This document shows, one piece after another, positions 1-9,790 of a DNA stretch of 64,000 nt. The stretch comes from Bigelowiella natans CCMP2755 (taxonomy: Eukaryota; Cercozoa; Chlorarachniophyceae). The first letter of the stretch is position 1. Each line of letters begins with the position of its first letter. Where the stretch lies: the NCBI GenBank assembly GCA_000320545.1, contig ADNK01000550.1:165520-229519 (forward strand), in the 5' to 3' direction. The translations under genes were made by a program, and so were the position numbers. Under the pieces are notes generated by a model. That model did not search any database, was not told where the DNA came from, and saw only the letters and a program-made list of their open reading frames with translations.

Positions 1-290
1 AAGTAAGGGTTCGAATTCGGCATTGCCGGGATCTCTGTGGCATTGTCAATGCACGCCTGCAAGGGCTTGTTTGATTCAACACCATCGTATCTGCAGCATG
101 TCTGAAAATTTGGAGCAGCGCTCACTGACTGACTAGACGCAACTGATAGCGAAGTCAGTGAACTCATGTTTCAGATTTTTATTTCACCGCACAGAAATTG
201 CACGAAAAAGCAGCAAAGTGCTTCATTTTTTTTTGGCTCCGAAATTAGGTCCAATGAACAACGCTCTACGCAACACGACACAACCGGAAA
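1..290. other. No gene seen at left edge
   Basis: I see no convincing coding sequence here. The stretch is mixed-composition DNA ending about 30 bases after a T-rich patch near 228-235. It is probably the upstream region of the small membrane-protein gene that follows, but no promoter motif could be assigned. Confidence 0.4.
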
Positions 291-626
291 ATGCTCCCCC
301 CCCATCCACTGTGGTACGTGTGCTTGTCAGTTCGCCTGCTGCTCGCCTACCTGGTCAAACTAAACGACAAGCCAGAATGGATCAAAATGACGTTGCTCAT
401 CATGCTCGCGCTCATCTCATCCGGGTTCGCGTACAACTCGCTGTTTGGCAGCAACAACGAGGTTCAACTGCGCGCGGTGTTTTGGCACGACGCGCGATGG
501 GTGCATGCGATGCTGTTTGGCGTTGCGGCCGCTAAGCTAGCGCAGAACGAGGCGACTGCCGCTTTTTCAATTCTGATTTTTGATGTCGTGTTCTCTGTGA
601 CGTACCGGCTTGTCACATGGAAGTAA
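291..626 (+). CDS. Small multi-pass membrane protein, viral-like
   Basis: This reading frame encodes 111 residues with about four hydrophobic segments (roughly residues 8-22, 33-50, 67-83 and 88-106), so it should be an integral membrane protein. The middle carries an FWHDARWVHAMLF stretch, which resembles the tryptophan/arginine/histidine helix of small three- to four-helix membrane proteins I know from nucleocytoplasmic large DNA viruses; that resemblance is from memory and unverified. It is the first gene of the intron-poor viral-like block. The start is uncertain because an internal methionine at residue 33 could also be used. Function unknown. Confidence 0.5.
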   Translation: MLPPHPLWYVCLSVRLLLAYLVKLNDKPEWIKMTLLIMLALISSGFAYNSLFGSNNEVQLRAVFWHDARWVHAMLFGVAAAKLAQNEATAAFSILIFDVVFSVTYRLVTWK

Positions 627-742
627 AAATTTCATCACCCTCATTCAATATTTTTTTGTGATGCTTGCTTGTGAGGTCCCAAAATTGAAAGAAGTTTCGA
701 TCCAAAATCCACCACCGACCAACAAAAAAACACACAACCATC

Positions 743-1264
743 ATGATGATGATGCAACGCTGCGCAAACCCTGGTGTTGCAACAAGACGCCGTGGAGGTA
801 AGGTTGCAGACGTGGCTGAAAGTGTCAGAACACTCGAAAATCTCAAAAAACAAAGAAAAAAAACCAAAAAACGAAAAATGGATCTTCTTGAGGATGCGAA
901 AGACGCGAATAAGAAAGCTAAAGTAGTGGAAAAAAAAGAGAAGAAACTCGAAATTGAAGTGAAAAAGCAAGAAAAAAAGGTCCAAAAAGCTAGGCGCCGA
1001 CCAGTAAAGACAATGATAAAAATGAAAATTTCAAAGTCCAAAAATCCCACAATACAATATTGCATACCTGATAATGTAGGTGACGTTTTCGAGAGAAAAA
1101 ACAAAAAAGGCCAAGTGATGAGTAGGATTACGTGCGTGCAGCCTATGCCAGGTAGAATGCCAAGACCGCGATGGCAACTCGAAAACGGCAGACCGTTTCG
1201 CTCAAAATATCACCCAGAACATTCAAAACGCAGCAAGTATGAATTTGTGTCATCAAAAAAATAA
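743..1264 (+). CDS. Highly basic lysine-rich protein, unknown
   Basis: The frame encodes up to 173 residues. After a short N-terminal part it has a lysine/glutamate-rich stretch (about residues 33-90) likely to form a charged helix or coiled coil with nuclear localisation character. A second half is basic and proline/arginine-rich, with two cysteines (CIPD and CVQP) and several aromatic residues. Several methionines lie at the start (MMMM), so the exact initiation site is unclear. Overall charge suggests nucleic-acid binding or packaging in the nucleus or virion, which is inference. A smaller basic protein of similar flavour lies at 5858-6106. I do not recognise the family. Confidence 0.5.
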   Translation: MMMMQRCANPGVATRRRGGKVADVAESVRTLENLKKQRKKTKKRKMDLLEDAKDANKKAKVVEKKEKKLEIEVKKQEKKVQKARRRPVKTMIKMKISKSKNPTIQYCIPDNVGDVFERKNKKGQVMSRITCVQPMPGRMPRPRWQLENGRPFRSKYHPEHSKRSKYEFVSSKK

Positions 1265-1276
1265 AATGTTCATCCA

Positions 1277-1750
1277 TTATGTTCTCATCAAACGCATTCC
1301 AATGAATGCGACTATGCCTAGCTGCACGAGCAGCATTGTGCTGTCGAAATGTTGTGCCGAGTGGAAAAAGGCTTTGAAAAGGTTGAGGGGAAGATGAAGC
1401 ATCTGCACCGTGATGCCAGCGAGCGACATCACGGTCTGCGAGAAAAAGTCAACGACCATCTCTAAGATGACGTTGAGAGGCTGCAGTAGCCTGTGCAAAA
1501 TCGACGCTGCACCGTTTCCTTTGTACAAGGCCATGTCGGCTTGTTTCCAGGAGTCTGCGGTGTCGGCTGCTAGTGCATGCTGCTGACTGAATGTCTGGTT
1601 CAAGTACAGTTCCGGCGGGGGAACCCAGCCCTTGCTAGATTGATCAAAGCTGACATTTTGCATGAGGGGTACCACGGGCAGGCCCCGGTGATTGAGCAAC
1701 GGGTTGTGGTAGCATCCGCTTTTTTTCCGTGGTGGTGAAATGGTGCTCAT
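1277..1750 (-). CDS. Putative viral membrane protein with C-terminal hydrophobic segments
   Basis: I chose the methionine at 1750 (MSTISPPRKK), giving 157 residues, because the extra 30 residues upstream are low-complexity and basic. The N-terminal half is hydrophilic and rich in proline and asparagine. The C-terminal half has at least two long hydrophobic stretches (about residues 88-115 and 135-155), so it is probably a membrane protein with a soluble N-terminal domain. It is transcribed away from the large integrase gene, with 122 bases between the two starts, so they may share a promoter. No family recognised. Confidence 0.5.
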   Translation of the reverse strand: MSTISPPRKKSGCYHNPLLNHRGLPVVPLMQNVSFDQSSKGWVPPPELYLNQTFSQQHALAADTADSWKQADMALYKGNGAASILHRLLQPLNVILEMVVDFFSQTVMSLAGITVQMLHLPLNLFKAFFHSAQHFDSTMLLVQLGIVAFIGMRLMRT

Positions 1751-1872
1751 GGTGTGACCCTGTGCAAGGGATGTACTCAATTTGGAATTCTGTCGTCTGT
1801 GCTGCCTATTTTTTTTTCCGTGCAAAAAAAAATCGATCATGAAAAACGCACGGTTTTTGAGGAATTACGAGC

Positions 1873-4800
1873 ATGAAATTCCAAAGATCGACACGCGGGG
1901 GATTCAATGTTTGGGATCTGATCGCGAGAATTGATGCCAAAATCAAATCGGCAACAGAAAAGAAAACAGCAGAGGCCAAGCTGTCAGTGCATGTCCGATG
2001 CAGCCCCACAGAGCTGCGACTTGCGTTCTCTTCGAAATTTCATGAACACAAATCCGTGACTCAGACGGTGTCTAAGAGTGTGCACGAACACCTTGCTAAC
2101 CTGCTTGCCGTCTTGCTTCACGATGAGGAACGTGCCCGTGATGGGAACCCGAGCACCCCAGTGGCCTTCAATCTAGACATCCATCCCATCGAACCGATCG
2201 AGAAGGTGTTGACAACTCTCGAAACTCCTAGGATCGCGGATGTCAAAACCGATGTCAGCTCCATACCCGGTCCGGCGCATCTCTGGATGCTCGCTGCTCG
2301 GTACATGTTTTCACACGGCAACGCCAATCGCGTGCAGTTCGCTCGCCCGGACGAATTCACAGTTTTGAAGCTGCCAGAAACAAAAGGTTTAGGGAATGAC
2401 ATCACTAAATTTAGAAGCACCCAGTTTGCGTTGATGCGGAAGATTTTCATCCCCGTGACAATACGGTTCAAGCCAAACATGCCGCAGCATCACTTTCTCA
2501 TCGTGAAACCCGAGATGTGCAACACGTTTCTACAGGAATTGTACACCCACGAAAACACCCCGGCAGGTCCCGTTGCGCTGATGGGGTTCGCCAGAATGCA
2601 CATGCGGATTCTTAACGTCCGGCGTAATCAAATTCTGCGTTTCATCCGCACGCGCCTGACTGCGCAGTTGCAGCGGTCGGTGTACAGAATTGCTTCGGCA
2701 ACCTTGATACAAAAATCGATCAGCCTAGCGAACGACAAGGCCACAGTCGCGGACATCGCCATGCAGCAAATCGTTGAGTCCAAAGCAAGTTACAAGCGGT
2801 GGGCTTCGGTCTCGGTGCGGAAGTTCAACAACTTCTCGGTTCTCAACATCGACTTGGTCAACTTGAACCGCCATTCGCTGGCAAATCACTGGGGGTTTAT
2901 CACCCCTCTAGAGGGCGGCACCGACAACAGCGAGGGCAGCGAGCGGCACATATTGGTTGCAACGGAAACGGACAGCGGTCTGTGCGCGGCGCGATGGGTC
3001 AACAGCAAGACCTCGCGAGAGGAGGTGCTTCCTGCGATGCGCTCGATCTTTGTCGAACTGGCGATCCTGCACGGTTGTGTGTACGGAAGGGACATCAAGA
3101 CGATCCAGTCCGATGAGGGATCGGAGTTTGCGGACATCGTGAGGGAGCTCACGAAGATCAAATACACCCGAAGCAAGGAGAGCAAGAACGTCCAGGTCGA
3201 GACGGTCAACAAGCTCCTGTGCCTTCACATGTTCCGCAAATTCGTGCTGACGGACACTGGGCGGTCGAACGTCGAATTGCACGAGCAGCACTGCAACATG
3301 GTGCTTCAGAACGCCGTGGACGCGATCAACAACACCAACCGCGCTGGGCTCGGGGTCATGATCGACTCGACAAAGACGCGGAACAAGAGCATGGACGCCA
3401 AAGTCCCCGACAGCAACAGAAGACAGCGACACCTTCGCCTGCTGAAGAAACTCAACAGCGGCCACGCAAACAAAACCGAGCTGGTGTCCGGTGTGCAGGG
3501 GAGTGTCGACCTTTCCCTGAGCCCGCGCGCGCTCTGTCTGCACCACATCAACGCAAAGGCCGTCGTGGAATCCGTCTTGCACCCCGAGTTGCGGTCCTAC
3601 GACGAATCGCTGTTGCAAATGGTGCGGATGTCCCGGCCGGTCCGGGCCCGGGTGAGCGTGGAACAGAGCAGTGATGCAAGGCTTTTGCTTCTCAACGACG
3701 CGATGCAGCACCCTCGCGTGTACTCCCGGCTCGAGAGGGTAATGAAGAAAGCCAACCTGCGTGACTCCATGGATCACAGGAAAAAGTTTCTGAAGAAAGT
3801 GGGCAAGATGAACAACCAGAAGCGCGGGGCACTGGAGAGACACCGCAAGGCGACCGCGTTTGACAGGCGAATCAGCACCGAGGCCAGTGAAAACCTCATC
3901 GCACGGATGCTCAAGGACTCGCTTTGGGACAAGATGCAACGACACGTCGTGCGCTGGGGTTACACCAAGGAGAGCCGGCAGCAGATGCACCTCCCGGTGT
4001 TCTCTCTGGTGCGCGTGCTGGTCGACGACACCAAGGCCTCCGGATCCATCATGGAGAACCGAAAGGCTGCACCGACAACCCCAATCGTTGAGGAAGACCT
4101 GGATTGCCTCAAAGAGGAGCGCAAGGGAGCGGGGCGAGGCAGGGGAAACGCACGCGGGGGAAGAAGGGGGCGTGGCAGGCAGCAGCAGCAGCAAAACAAA
4201 CAGATGGAGGGCGTCTACGCCGAGTCGCACTGGTCGCTGAGCGAGAAAAACTCCGATGTCCTACAGACGGACACCCGGAAAGGCGCCGTGAACAACATCC
4301 TGGCACACAACCGAAAACGCTTCTACAAAGGGTACCGCGCGCATTGGTCCTACGACGTTTATGTCGTTCTGTGCGTGCTCCCGACCCTGCAGTCGCACAC
4401 GAACACGTCGAAGGAGGATGCCTCGAAAATCGTTCGTTTGAGGTGTAGGTACATGGTGTGCCCGCTCTGGGTGCTTGGGCGACGCTCAAAAACATTCAGG
4501 GACGCGGTCAGACGGAACCCGACCAGGCTCGACCTGGTGATGCGAGATCTGCGCAGGAACGCCAAACGGTTTTTGACCGAGGAAGGGAACTGGGCGGACG
4601 CTATCGGGGTAGCCAAGGATTTGTGGACTCGCAACCAAAGCCAGTATTACCTGATGCGGAACACCGAGAAGACCAGAGAGGTCGATGCCAAGACGGACCG
4701 GCAGCAGTACAAATCGCCATACCCGTGGAAGATCCGACCGGAATTGCAGCGCATCAACTGGAACACTAACCAGGCTTCGTTGATGTACCCATTCCTCATG

Positions 4801-5823
4801 CTCAGCAACAACGAGACCACGCGTCGGATGCACATGTGTGCCCCCATCTACGTGCACCCCTGGCAGTACGAGGAATCCAGTCTCACACAGGACAAAGCGA
4901 AAGATCTCACGTGCCCCAGAGTGTGGCGGAGAACGCTCTTGCCTGTTTATGGCATTCGACAACGCAACTGGGACGATCCTATCCGCAGCAGCAGCATCAT
5001 CAACGTCAACGACAAAAGTTACCGAGACGCGGCCAAACTCACCTCAGAGCCCCTGGCTTCGGTCGGGGTGGTCTCCGCGACACCGCTCGACCGGAAGGAC
5101 AACCAGACGGTCAGGTACAACAGCGAACGAATGACCAAGACGGACGTACAGACCGGTCTCTGCAGGCTCTGCGAGAAGAAGAACGGGATATTCTCGAGCA
5201 TCTACACCTCCATGAGTGAAATGGAAAACTTAGATAACAAAATTTTGAGCCCAGTTACGAGGAGGGTGAAGGCACAGAGCTATGTGATGTGCATGCTCTT
5301 TGTGTTTGCCGTGCGCTGTGGGTACGATTTGAAGAGTGCGCGAAACAAATGCAAACACACCAATGCTTTCAAACCTGAAAATCTCACCGCAACCGAGAAA
5401 CTCATGTACGACACCATTTTCCTCAAAACCGTGCCGAAATTAGACGGGCTTGTTTTCGAAAATAATAACGAAGCATACGACGCTCTGAACGAACAAGTCG
5501 AAAAGCTTACAAAGAAGAAGTTCGGAAGCACCAAGAACAAATCTCTTTTCGTGCGGCTCTGGATGCGGTGGTGCATGCGAAGCATGCTTTTGTTCATGGA
5601 GACCCCGAGAGGCACACAACCGTACCTGGACGCAATGCTAAAGGTGAAGAAAGCTGTTGACAACAAGTTTAGCAGAGAGATTTTCGACACCCTCCCGTCC
5701 AAGAATGAGTATTACATCACCAGCCAAGCCACAAGTGACGAGAAAGATGCGAGGGCAAAGCAGGTGCTGTATCGACTTTTCACCCGAATGAACGAGATCG
5801 GAAAAAATTTTCCTTCCCGCTGA
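1873..5823 (+). CDS. Giant DDE-type (retroviral-like) integrase protein
   Basis: The open frame encodes 1316 residues without introns. Residues about 310-470 resemble an rve-type integrase/transposase core: an Asp in NIDLVNL (residue 327), an Asp in QSDEGSEF (414) and a Glu in VQVETVNKLL (443), followed by an asparagine-rich helix region. The second spacing is 28 residues, shorter than the usual 35 or so. Integrases of this fold cut and join element DNA into the host genome in the nucleus; Polintons and some giant viruses carry them. It is several times longer than a usual Polinton integrase. A basic RG/Q-rich linker lies near residues 750-780 and long unassigned parts flank the core, including a CxxC in a C-terminal region (GLCRLCEKK). 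The call rests on the three acidic residues and context only. Confidence 0.6.
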   Translation: MKFQRSTRGGFNVWDLIARIDAKIKSATEKKTAEAKLSVHVRCSPTELRLAFSSKFHEHKSVTQTVSKSVHEHLANLLAVLLHDEERARDGNPSTPVAFNLDIHPIEPIEKVLTTLETPRIADVKTDVSSIPGPAHLWMLAARYMFSHGNANRVQFARPDEFTVLKLPETKGLGNDITKFRSTQFALMRKIFIPVTIRFKPNMPQHHFLIVKPEMCNTFLQELYTHENTPAGPVALMGFARMHMRILNVRRNQILRFIRTRLTAQLQRSVYRIASATLIQKSISLANDKATVADIAMQQIVESKASYKRWASVSVRKFNNFSVLNIDLVNLNRHSLANHWGFITPLEGGTDNSEGSERHILVATETDSGLCAARWVNSKTSREEVLPAMRSIFVELAILHGCVYGRDIKTIQSDEGSEFADIVRELTKIKYTRSKESKNVQVETVNKLLCLHMFRKFVLTDTGRSNVELHEQHCNMVLQNAVDAINNTNRAGLGVMIDSTKTRNKSMDAKVPDSNRRQRHLRLLKKLNSGHANKTELVSGVQGSVDLSLSPRALCLHHINAKAVVESVLHPELRSYDESLLQMVRMSRPVRARVSVEQSSDARLLLLNDAMQHPRVYSRLERVMKKANLRDSMDHRKKFLKKVGKMNNQKRGALERHRKATAFDRRISTEASENLIARMLKDSLWDKMQRHVVRWGYTKESRQQMHLPVFSLVRVLVDDTKASGSIMENRKAAPTTPIVEEDLDCLKEERKGAGRGRGNARGGRRGRGRQQQQQNKQMEGVYAESHWSLSEKNSDVLQTDTRKGAVNNILAHNRKRFYKGYRAHWSYDVYVVLCVLPTLQSHTNTSKEDASKIVRLRCRYMVCPLWVLGRRSKTFRDAVRRNPTRLDLVMRDLRRNAKRFLTEEGNWADAIGVAKDLWTRNQSQYYLMRNTEKTREVDAKTDRQQYKSPYPWKIRPELQRINWNTNQASLMYPFLMLSNNETTRRMHMCAPIYVHPWQYEESSLTQDKAKDLTCPRVWRRTLLPVYGIRQRNWDDPIRSSSIINVNDKSYRDAAKLTSEPLASVGVVSATPLDRKDNQTVRYNSERMTKTDVQTGLCRLCEKKNGIFSSIYTSMSEMENLDNKILSPVTRRVKAQSYVMCMLFVFAVRCGYDLKSARNKCKHTNAFKPENLTATEKLMYDTIFLKTVPKLDGLVFENNNEAYDALNEQVEKLTKKKFGSTKNKSLFVRLWMRWCMRSMLLFMETPRGTQPYLDAMLKVKKAVDNKFSREIFDTLPSKNEYYITSQATSDEKDARAKQVLYRLFTRMNEIGKNFPSR

Positions 5824-5857
5824 TGAAGTGGTCTCAGTGCGCACGACGCATCAATCG

Positions 5858-6106
5858 ATGACCAAAAAAACACACAACGGGTGCCTCATACGCAACCCAT
5901 ACCACCCAAATCACAAGAAGGCCAAGCCGCGCATCAGAGTGAGCATGTGCGTGCCGCACGCCGGGAAAAAAGGCGCGAAGCGGACATCATACTGCGCACG
6001 CACTGCGCACATCAAAGGCAAATGGAAGCGTGATCCAAACAGTCGGAACTTGGTGCAACGAAGACGATGGAAGTGTAATTACGTGAGTGGTGAACTCAGG
6101 ATTTAA
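5858..6106 (+). CDS. Small very basic protein
   Basis: Starting at MTKKTHNGC this gives 82 residues; a methionine at 5828 would add ten more. It is rich in lysine, arginine, histidine and asparagine, with three or four cysteines, and almost no acidic residues. Composition suggests DNA or RNA binding, for example a virion core or nucleoprotein-like role, but that is inference. It follows the integrase stop by only a few dozen bases in the same direction and converges on the gene at 6157-7362. No known family seen. Confidence 0.45.
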   Translation: MTKKTHNGCLIRNPYHPNHKKAKPRIRVSMCVPHAGKKGAKRTSYCARTAHIKGKWKRDPNSRNLVQRRRWKCNYVSGELRI

Positions 6107-6156
6107 AAACAAAAAATGAATTGAAAATGAAAATGTGAACATGCCATTTGTTTCGA

Positions 6157-7362
6157 TCATTTGAAATATTTCTTGTATTCCTCTTCATCATCAGAAATCC
6201 AAGGTTTCCAAAAGATGGTGATTTCCAGCTTTCTGTTCGTGTACTTCTCGCTTGTTACGTTCTTGTAGATGTCGCGACCCTGAGAGTCGAACAGCTGGAA
6301 GTGTATCCACAACTCCCCGTAGCCCTCCTCTGCATACATCTTGATGTTCTGATTGTAATGGGGTACGAACAACACGCTGTCAGGCTTTTGCAGTTTCGCT
6401 TTCATCCCTGGATGCCAATTTTGCGAAGATTGATAGTTTTGTTGAGAGTACCATTTGAAAACACGCCCGAAATCATTGAAGTTGTTCATTGTCTCTTTGT
6501 GTCGAAAATGACAACAACTTTCGTAATAGCACCACTGGAATTTTGTTACTGGTTCGTGCTTGTCGCCGTAAATGGACGTGATGTACCCGTTCTGGTAAAA
6601 TGTGTGGTCGTAAACTCTGAGTAACAATTTCTGTTCCGGTCGCATTTTCACTGTGTGTTCGTACTGTCCGAGTTTCCTCAACTCTTTGAGGAATTCAAAA
6701 GAAGGCAGGTCACAAACGAGTCCACTACTCCGAGAATTTTTTAATTGTTCATACGCTTGGGGCAATGTCTTCGTAAACACTTTCATGTCCAATTCGATCA
6801 TTTCATTTTGAGTAATCCAATGCGGTCGCACATCCATTGTCATTTTGTTGTTCAACATGTTCAATGTCATTGACCGAAAATCAATTTTTGTGCCGTTGTT
6901 GAGCATTTTCCTCATGTGTTGACTTCTGTTTGACTGTTTCCCTCTCAAACCAGTGGTGCCAAAGCGTTGACAAATCAAAGAATAGCTCACCGCTTGCATG
7001 ATGTCACCGGAAATCTGGACTCCGTTCAGGTTGTCGTGGGACAAAATGCATTTCAGAGCTCTGGAAAAACTGCATGGGTTCTCACTGCACTCCTTTCCAG
7101 AGACATCGGAGTTCTTCAACACGAAAATTTCCAGATTCGGGAATCTGTCGTTGAACCAATTTGTTGTTTGGTCCTCCAATACGGCTTCATCAAGGACAGA
7201 TGAATTCCATGCCTCCAGATGAATCTCGGTTATGTCATGCATTTTTCCTTCAGTTTTGTGTTTCAAATCATTCTTTGACACAGGACCACCCAGCAACAAA
7301 GTGTCGTAGTCGAGGTGATTGCAGGCACGCTTCACAGAAGGCGAGTAATCGATTTTGAGCAT
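6157..7362 (-). CDS. Conserved-looking viral protein of unknown function (401 aa)
   Basis: One uninterrupted frame of 401 residues with balanced globular composition, starting MLKIDYSPSVKRACNHLDYD and ending in an acidic/lysine tail (DDEEEYKKYFK). It contains several tryptophan- and tyrosine-rich patches in the second half (for example FQWCYYESCCHF and FGRVFKWYSQQN) and four close cysteines, but no catalytic motif that I can name. It probably is a real soluble protein because of its length, lack of low complexity and lack of a competing frame. It faces the basic protein at 5858-6106 tail to tail with about 50 bases between stops. Confidence 0.6.
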   Translation of the reverse strand: MLKIDYSPSVKRACNHLDYDTLLLGGPVSKNDLKHKTEGKMHDITEIHLEAWNSSVLDEAVLEDQTTNWFNDRFPNLEIFVLKNSDVSGKECSENPCSFSRALKCILSHDNLNGVQISGDIMQAVSYSLICQRFGTTGLRGKQSNRSQHMRKMLNNGTKIDFRSMTLNMLNNKMTMDVRPHWITQNEMIELDMKVFTKTLPQAYEQLKNSRSSGLVCDLPSFEFLKELRKLGQYEHTVKMRPEQKLLLRVYDHTFYQNGYITSIYGDKHEPVTKFQWCYYESCCHFRHKETMNNFNDFGRVFKWYSQQNYQSSQNWHPGMKAKLQKPDSVLFVPHYNQNIKMYAEEGYGELWIHFQLFDSQGRDIYKNVTSEKYTNRKLEITIFWKPWISDDEEEYKKYFK

Positions 7363-8050
7363 GATGGCGCCAGATCGGGTCAGGGGGTTGTTGCCAGTGT
7401 TTGTTTGAATTGTGTTTCAACCACAAGATTCAACCAAGTGCTTGATTTTGTTCATTTTTTTTGTCGACTCTTCTTTGCAATTCTGAACAATTGAGCCTGC
7501 ATTTTTGTCACGTTTTGCGTGGTTTGGCCCTAAAAATGACACGAAATGGCGTGTTGATCAGCAGAAAAATGCTGTGTTCATTTTGCCATGGAAACCCAGC
7601 CACTTTTCCATGCTGCGACATAGATGTAACGATGATTCACTGACAACAAACAAAGAGACACTGTGCAAGATGAAACGTCGAAAAATGCGTTCGGGAATGC
7701 CCTTTTTTTGATTTTGCCTAAAATTTCACCAAACACAAGATTTTTTGGACATTTTTTGAAATTTAGCCGAGAAAGAATTTGCTATTTGTCGCACCCTTGA
7801 CACGGCATTGAATTCTGACTTCGGAGTTAAGAACTCAGTCTGACTGGGCAGATGACCTCCTGGATGGTTTCCGTGGTGTTTTGCCTAAAACGATCCACGG
7901 AATTTCTGGACATCTGGAGACCCCGTCGAGACGAAAAATTATTTTTTTGGCAAAAGAGCAAAATTCAAGATGAGGAAGGGGGGGGTACCTCTTTTGTTTT
8001 TTGACTGGGCAAATGTCACGATTTTCCATCTCGACACGACAAATTTCATC
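7363..8050. other. AT-rich intergenic stretch, possible divergent promoters
   Basis: I see no convincing gene. The strand is T-rich with repeated short phrases such as TTTTGCCTAAAA near 7712 and 7880, and a run of G at 7979-7986. Short open frames on both strands here have poor composition. It probably holds the promoter of the minus-strand gene ending at 6157 and of the small plus-strand frame at 8051. Confidence 0.35.
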
Positions 8051-8281
8051 ATGGATGACCTGTCTCCATCACCACGGGATCCAAAAATTGTCTTCAACCA
8101 TTTTGTAGCACATCCATTGATGCATTGGCAGGAATTCAACAAAATTTGCAAAAAAGTGAGAGAGAGATACGAATCTCTGCCAAAGTTCAAAAAAACACGA
8201 AAGATAGTTTGCTTGTCCCCATCACCACAAAAAGCTAGAATTGTGGACGAATGCCAAGTTAAACTTTCATCAATGCGTTAA
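8051..8281 (+). CDS. Possible small protein (76 aa)
   Basis: From the methionine of MDDLSPSPRDPK the frame encodes 76 residues of plausible globular composition, with a lysine-rich middle and two copies of an LSPSP phrase (near residues 4-8 and 57-61). An in-frame methionine further upstream at 7970 would add residues that look like translated non-coding DNA, so I prefer the later start. Function unknown. It converges on the gene at 8426-9790. Because it is short it may be spurious. Confidence 0.35.
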   Translation: MDDLSPSPRDPKIVFNHFVAHPLMHWQEFNKICKKVRERYESLPKFKKTRKIVCLSPSPQKARIVDECQVKLSSMR

Positions 8282-8425
8282 AAGATCAATGCAAGCATGT
8301 AAATTCCTTCATGTTGATGCCGCGATGCGCGCGCGAAGCCCCGCTTGCATGCACTCAATTGGCTTTGCAAAGCTGCTTTGCTGTGTTGCTCTTTCGACAT
8401 TTGTGTGCATGCACTACATGAACAA

Positions 8426-9790
8426 TCAACAATTTTCACACCCATGTTCACAATTCACAAAAAAAGGCATCAAGGGCTTTTTGATTTCGCTACGTTTGCG
8501 TAGAGAATATTTAGACTTTTTTTGGCGCTTCTTTCTGTCATTCTTCTTCCGAGGCACATTGTTCTCGTTGCTGTATAGCGATGGGGGATTTGCATGTTTC
8601 CTCTTCCTCAGCCTCTTTTTTTTTTTTGATTTCATGGGTGCTGAAGTCATCCAGATCCGTAATTCATTGACGAAATCGCGAACAAACTCGTCCAACACGA
8701 TCTTGGTTTCTCCAAGCTTGTTGTATTGCCTCACAAACTGTTGAAGATAGTCGATGAGGTAATGAACTTCCATGAAATAGACCAATTTATTAGCTTGTTT
8801 GCTTTCTTGTTCTGCACACCTTTGCGAAAAAAAGATCAACTTTTCTGGCAGAATTTTCGATGTTTGCAAGAATCTTGCAATGTTCGACCACGAATGGTGC
8901 ATCGATGCATGTCGACTTAACCGATTTGGAACGCGAATGTACAACACGCCCTCGAAACGACACATTTTGACTAAGAGTGGGTGTTTTGTCTTTTTGAAAA
9001 AGGTCACACTGTCAAGAGTCGCTTTTCCTGGCAGCGGGAATATGGGAGCGTGGAGTTCGTCGATGTCATGGTGATGGTCCGTAAGGGACATGTATCGCTG
9101 GATCAAATTGTAGATTTCAATGTTTTCCTCCGTGCTCGCCAAGCTTGAAACTGAGCTCTCATCATCGCTTTCTTCGGTGACACCCAACTCGTTCAGCCTT
9201 TGTGCCTGTCCCAGACAGTTGTAAAGCAAGGTTTGACACAATTCAATGGAGCCGTTCATCCTCAGCTTGCTTTCCTTGGTGATCTTCAGAAACCTCTGCA
9301 ACATGGCAGTGTCCTGGTTTCTCCAAAACTTAGCGACCTGATCCTCAACGCCTTCAGCAAGTGCCTTCAAATCGCCCAGTTGAACATGACATAATTTCAA
9401 ATCCTTCAGATATTCAGCAGTGGTGTATGCAGGATTTCTGTGGTGGCGCTGCATGAGTTCGTCCAAAGTGTTCATAACTTCTTTGAAAGTGAACTCCATG
9501 TGGGACAATTTCCCGAGATGTTTGAAATGCAAACTGAGACTAAATGACGGCAAGGTTGTTGCCACCTTTTCATCTTCATCCGTGAGATCTCCCGTCCCCT
9601 CCTCCGGCAAGGAGAAGAGAGCTGTAGGTTTAGCGGTGTTGGTTTTCCTTGTCCTGGATTGGTACCGATCACTTCGTGGGGCGGAAGGAACAGGGGCGGA
9701 AACCCTCCTTGGAGGTGTGTAGTACAAATGATTGCTCGTGCTTCCCCATGACTTGGGCTGCGTGAGTTTGAGGTCTGGTGACTCTTGCAT
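8426..9790 (-). CDS. Nuclear-type charged protein of unknown function
   Basis: I place the start at 9790 (MQESPDLKLTQPK), giving 454 residues; the frame is open for another 67 codons upstream but that part covers a pyrimidine-rich promoter-like stretch (GTGTCACTTCCC on the coding strand) resembling the block before other genes of this cluster. The N-terminus is Ser/Pro/Thr-rich, the middle is helical, there is an acidic serine-rich patch (SDDESSVSSLASTEEN), and the C-terminal 60 residues are strongly basic (KSKKKKRLRKRKH and later KKNDRKKRQKKSK), looking like nuclear localisation signals. No enzymatic motif seen. It lies divergently from the helicase gene. Confidence 0.55.
   Translation of the reverse strand: MQESPDLKLTQPKSWGSTSNHLYYTPPRRVSAPVPSAPRSDRYQSRTRKTNTAKPTALFSLPEEGTGDLTDEDEKVATTLPSFSLSLHFKHLGKLSHMEFTFKEVMNTLDELMQRHHRNPAYTTAEYLKDLKLCHVQLGDLKALAEGVEDQVAKFWRNQDTAMLQRFLKITKESKLRMNGSIELCQTLLYNCLGQAQRLNELGVTEESDDESSVSSLASTEENIEIYNLIQRYMSLTDHHHDIDELHAPIFPLPGKATLDSVTFFKKTKHPLLVKMCRFEGVLYIRVPNRLSRHASMHHSWSNIARFLQTSKILPEKLIFFSQRCAEQESKQANKLVYFMEVHYLIDYLQQFVRQYNKLGETKIVLDEFVRDFVNELRIWMTSAPMKSKKKKRLRKRKHANPPSLYSNENNVPRKKNDRKKRQKKSKYSLRKRSEIKKPLMPFFVNCEHGCENC

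Noticed and set aside
1-60. GGGTTCGAATTC at the left edge looks like a tRNA T-loop
   Set aside because: The bases on both sides do not pair as a T-stem, and no acceptor or anticodon arm can be seen in the window.
613-1104. 163-residue minus-strand frame rich in Phe
   Set aside because: It is the reverse of the lysine-rich plus-strand gene (AAA/TTT runs) and not a likely protein.
2908-4230. 440-residue open frame on the minus strand
   Set aside because: It lies fully inside the integrase gene in a GC-rich stretch and has a low-information composition, so it is a shadow frame.
7461-7711. Small plus-strand frames of 60-68 residues
   Set aside because: Two overlapping frames of equal quality, no motif and AT-rich flanks; not enough support.
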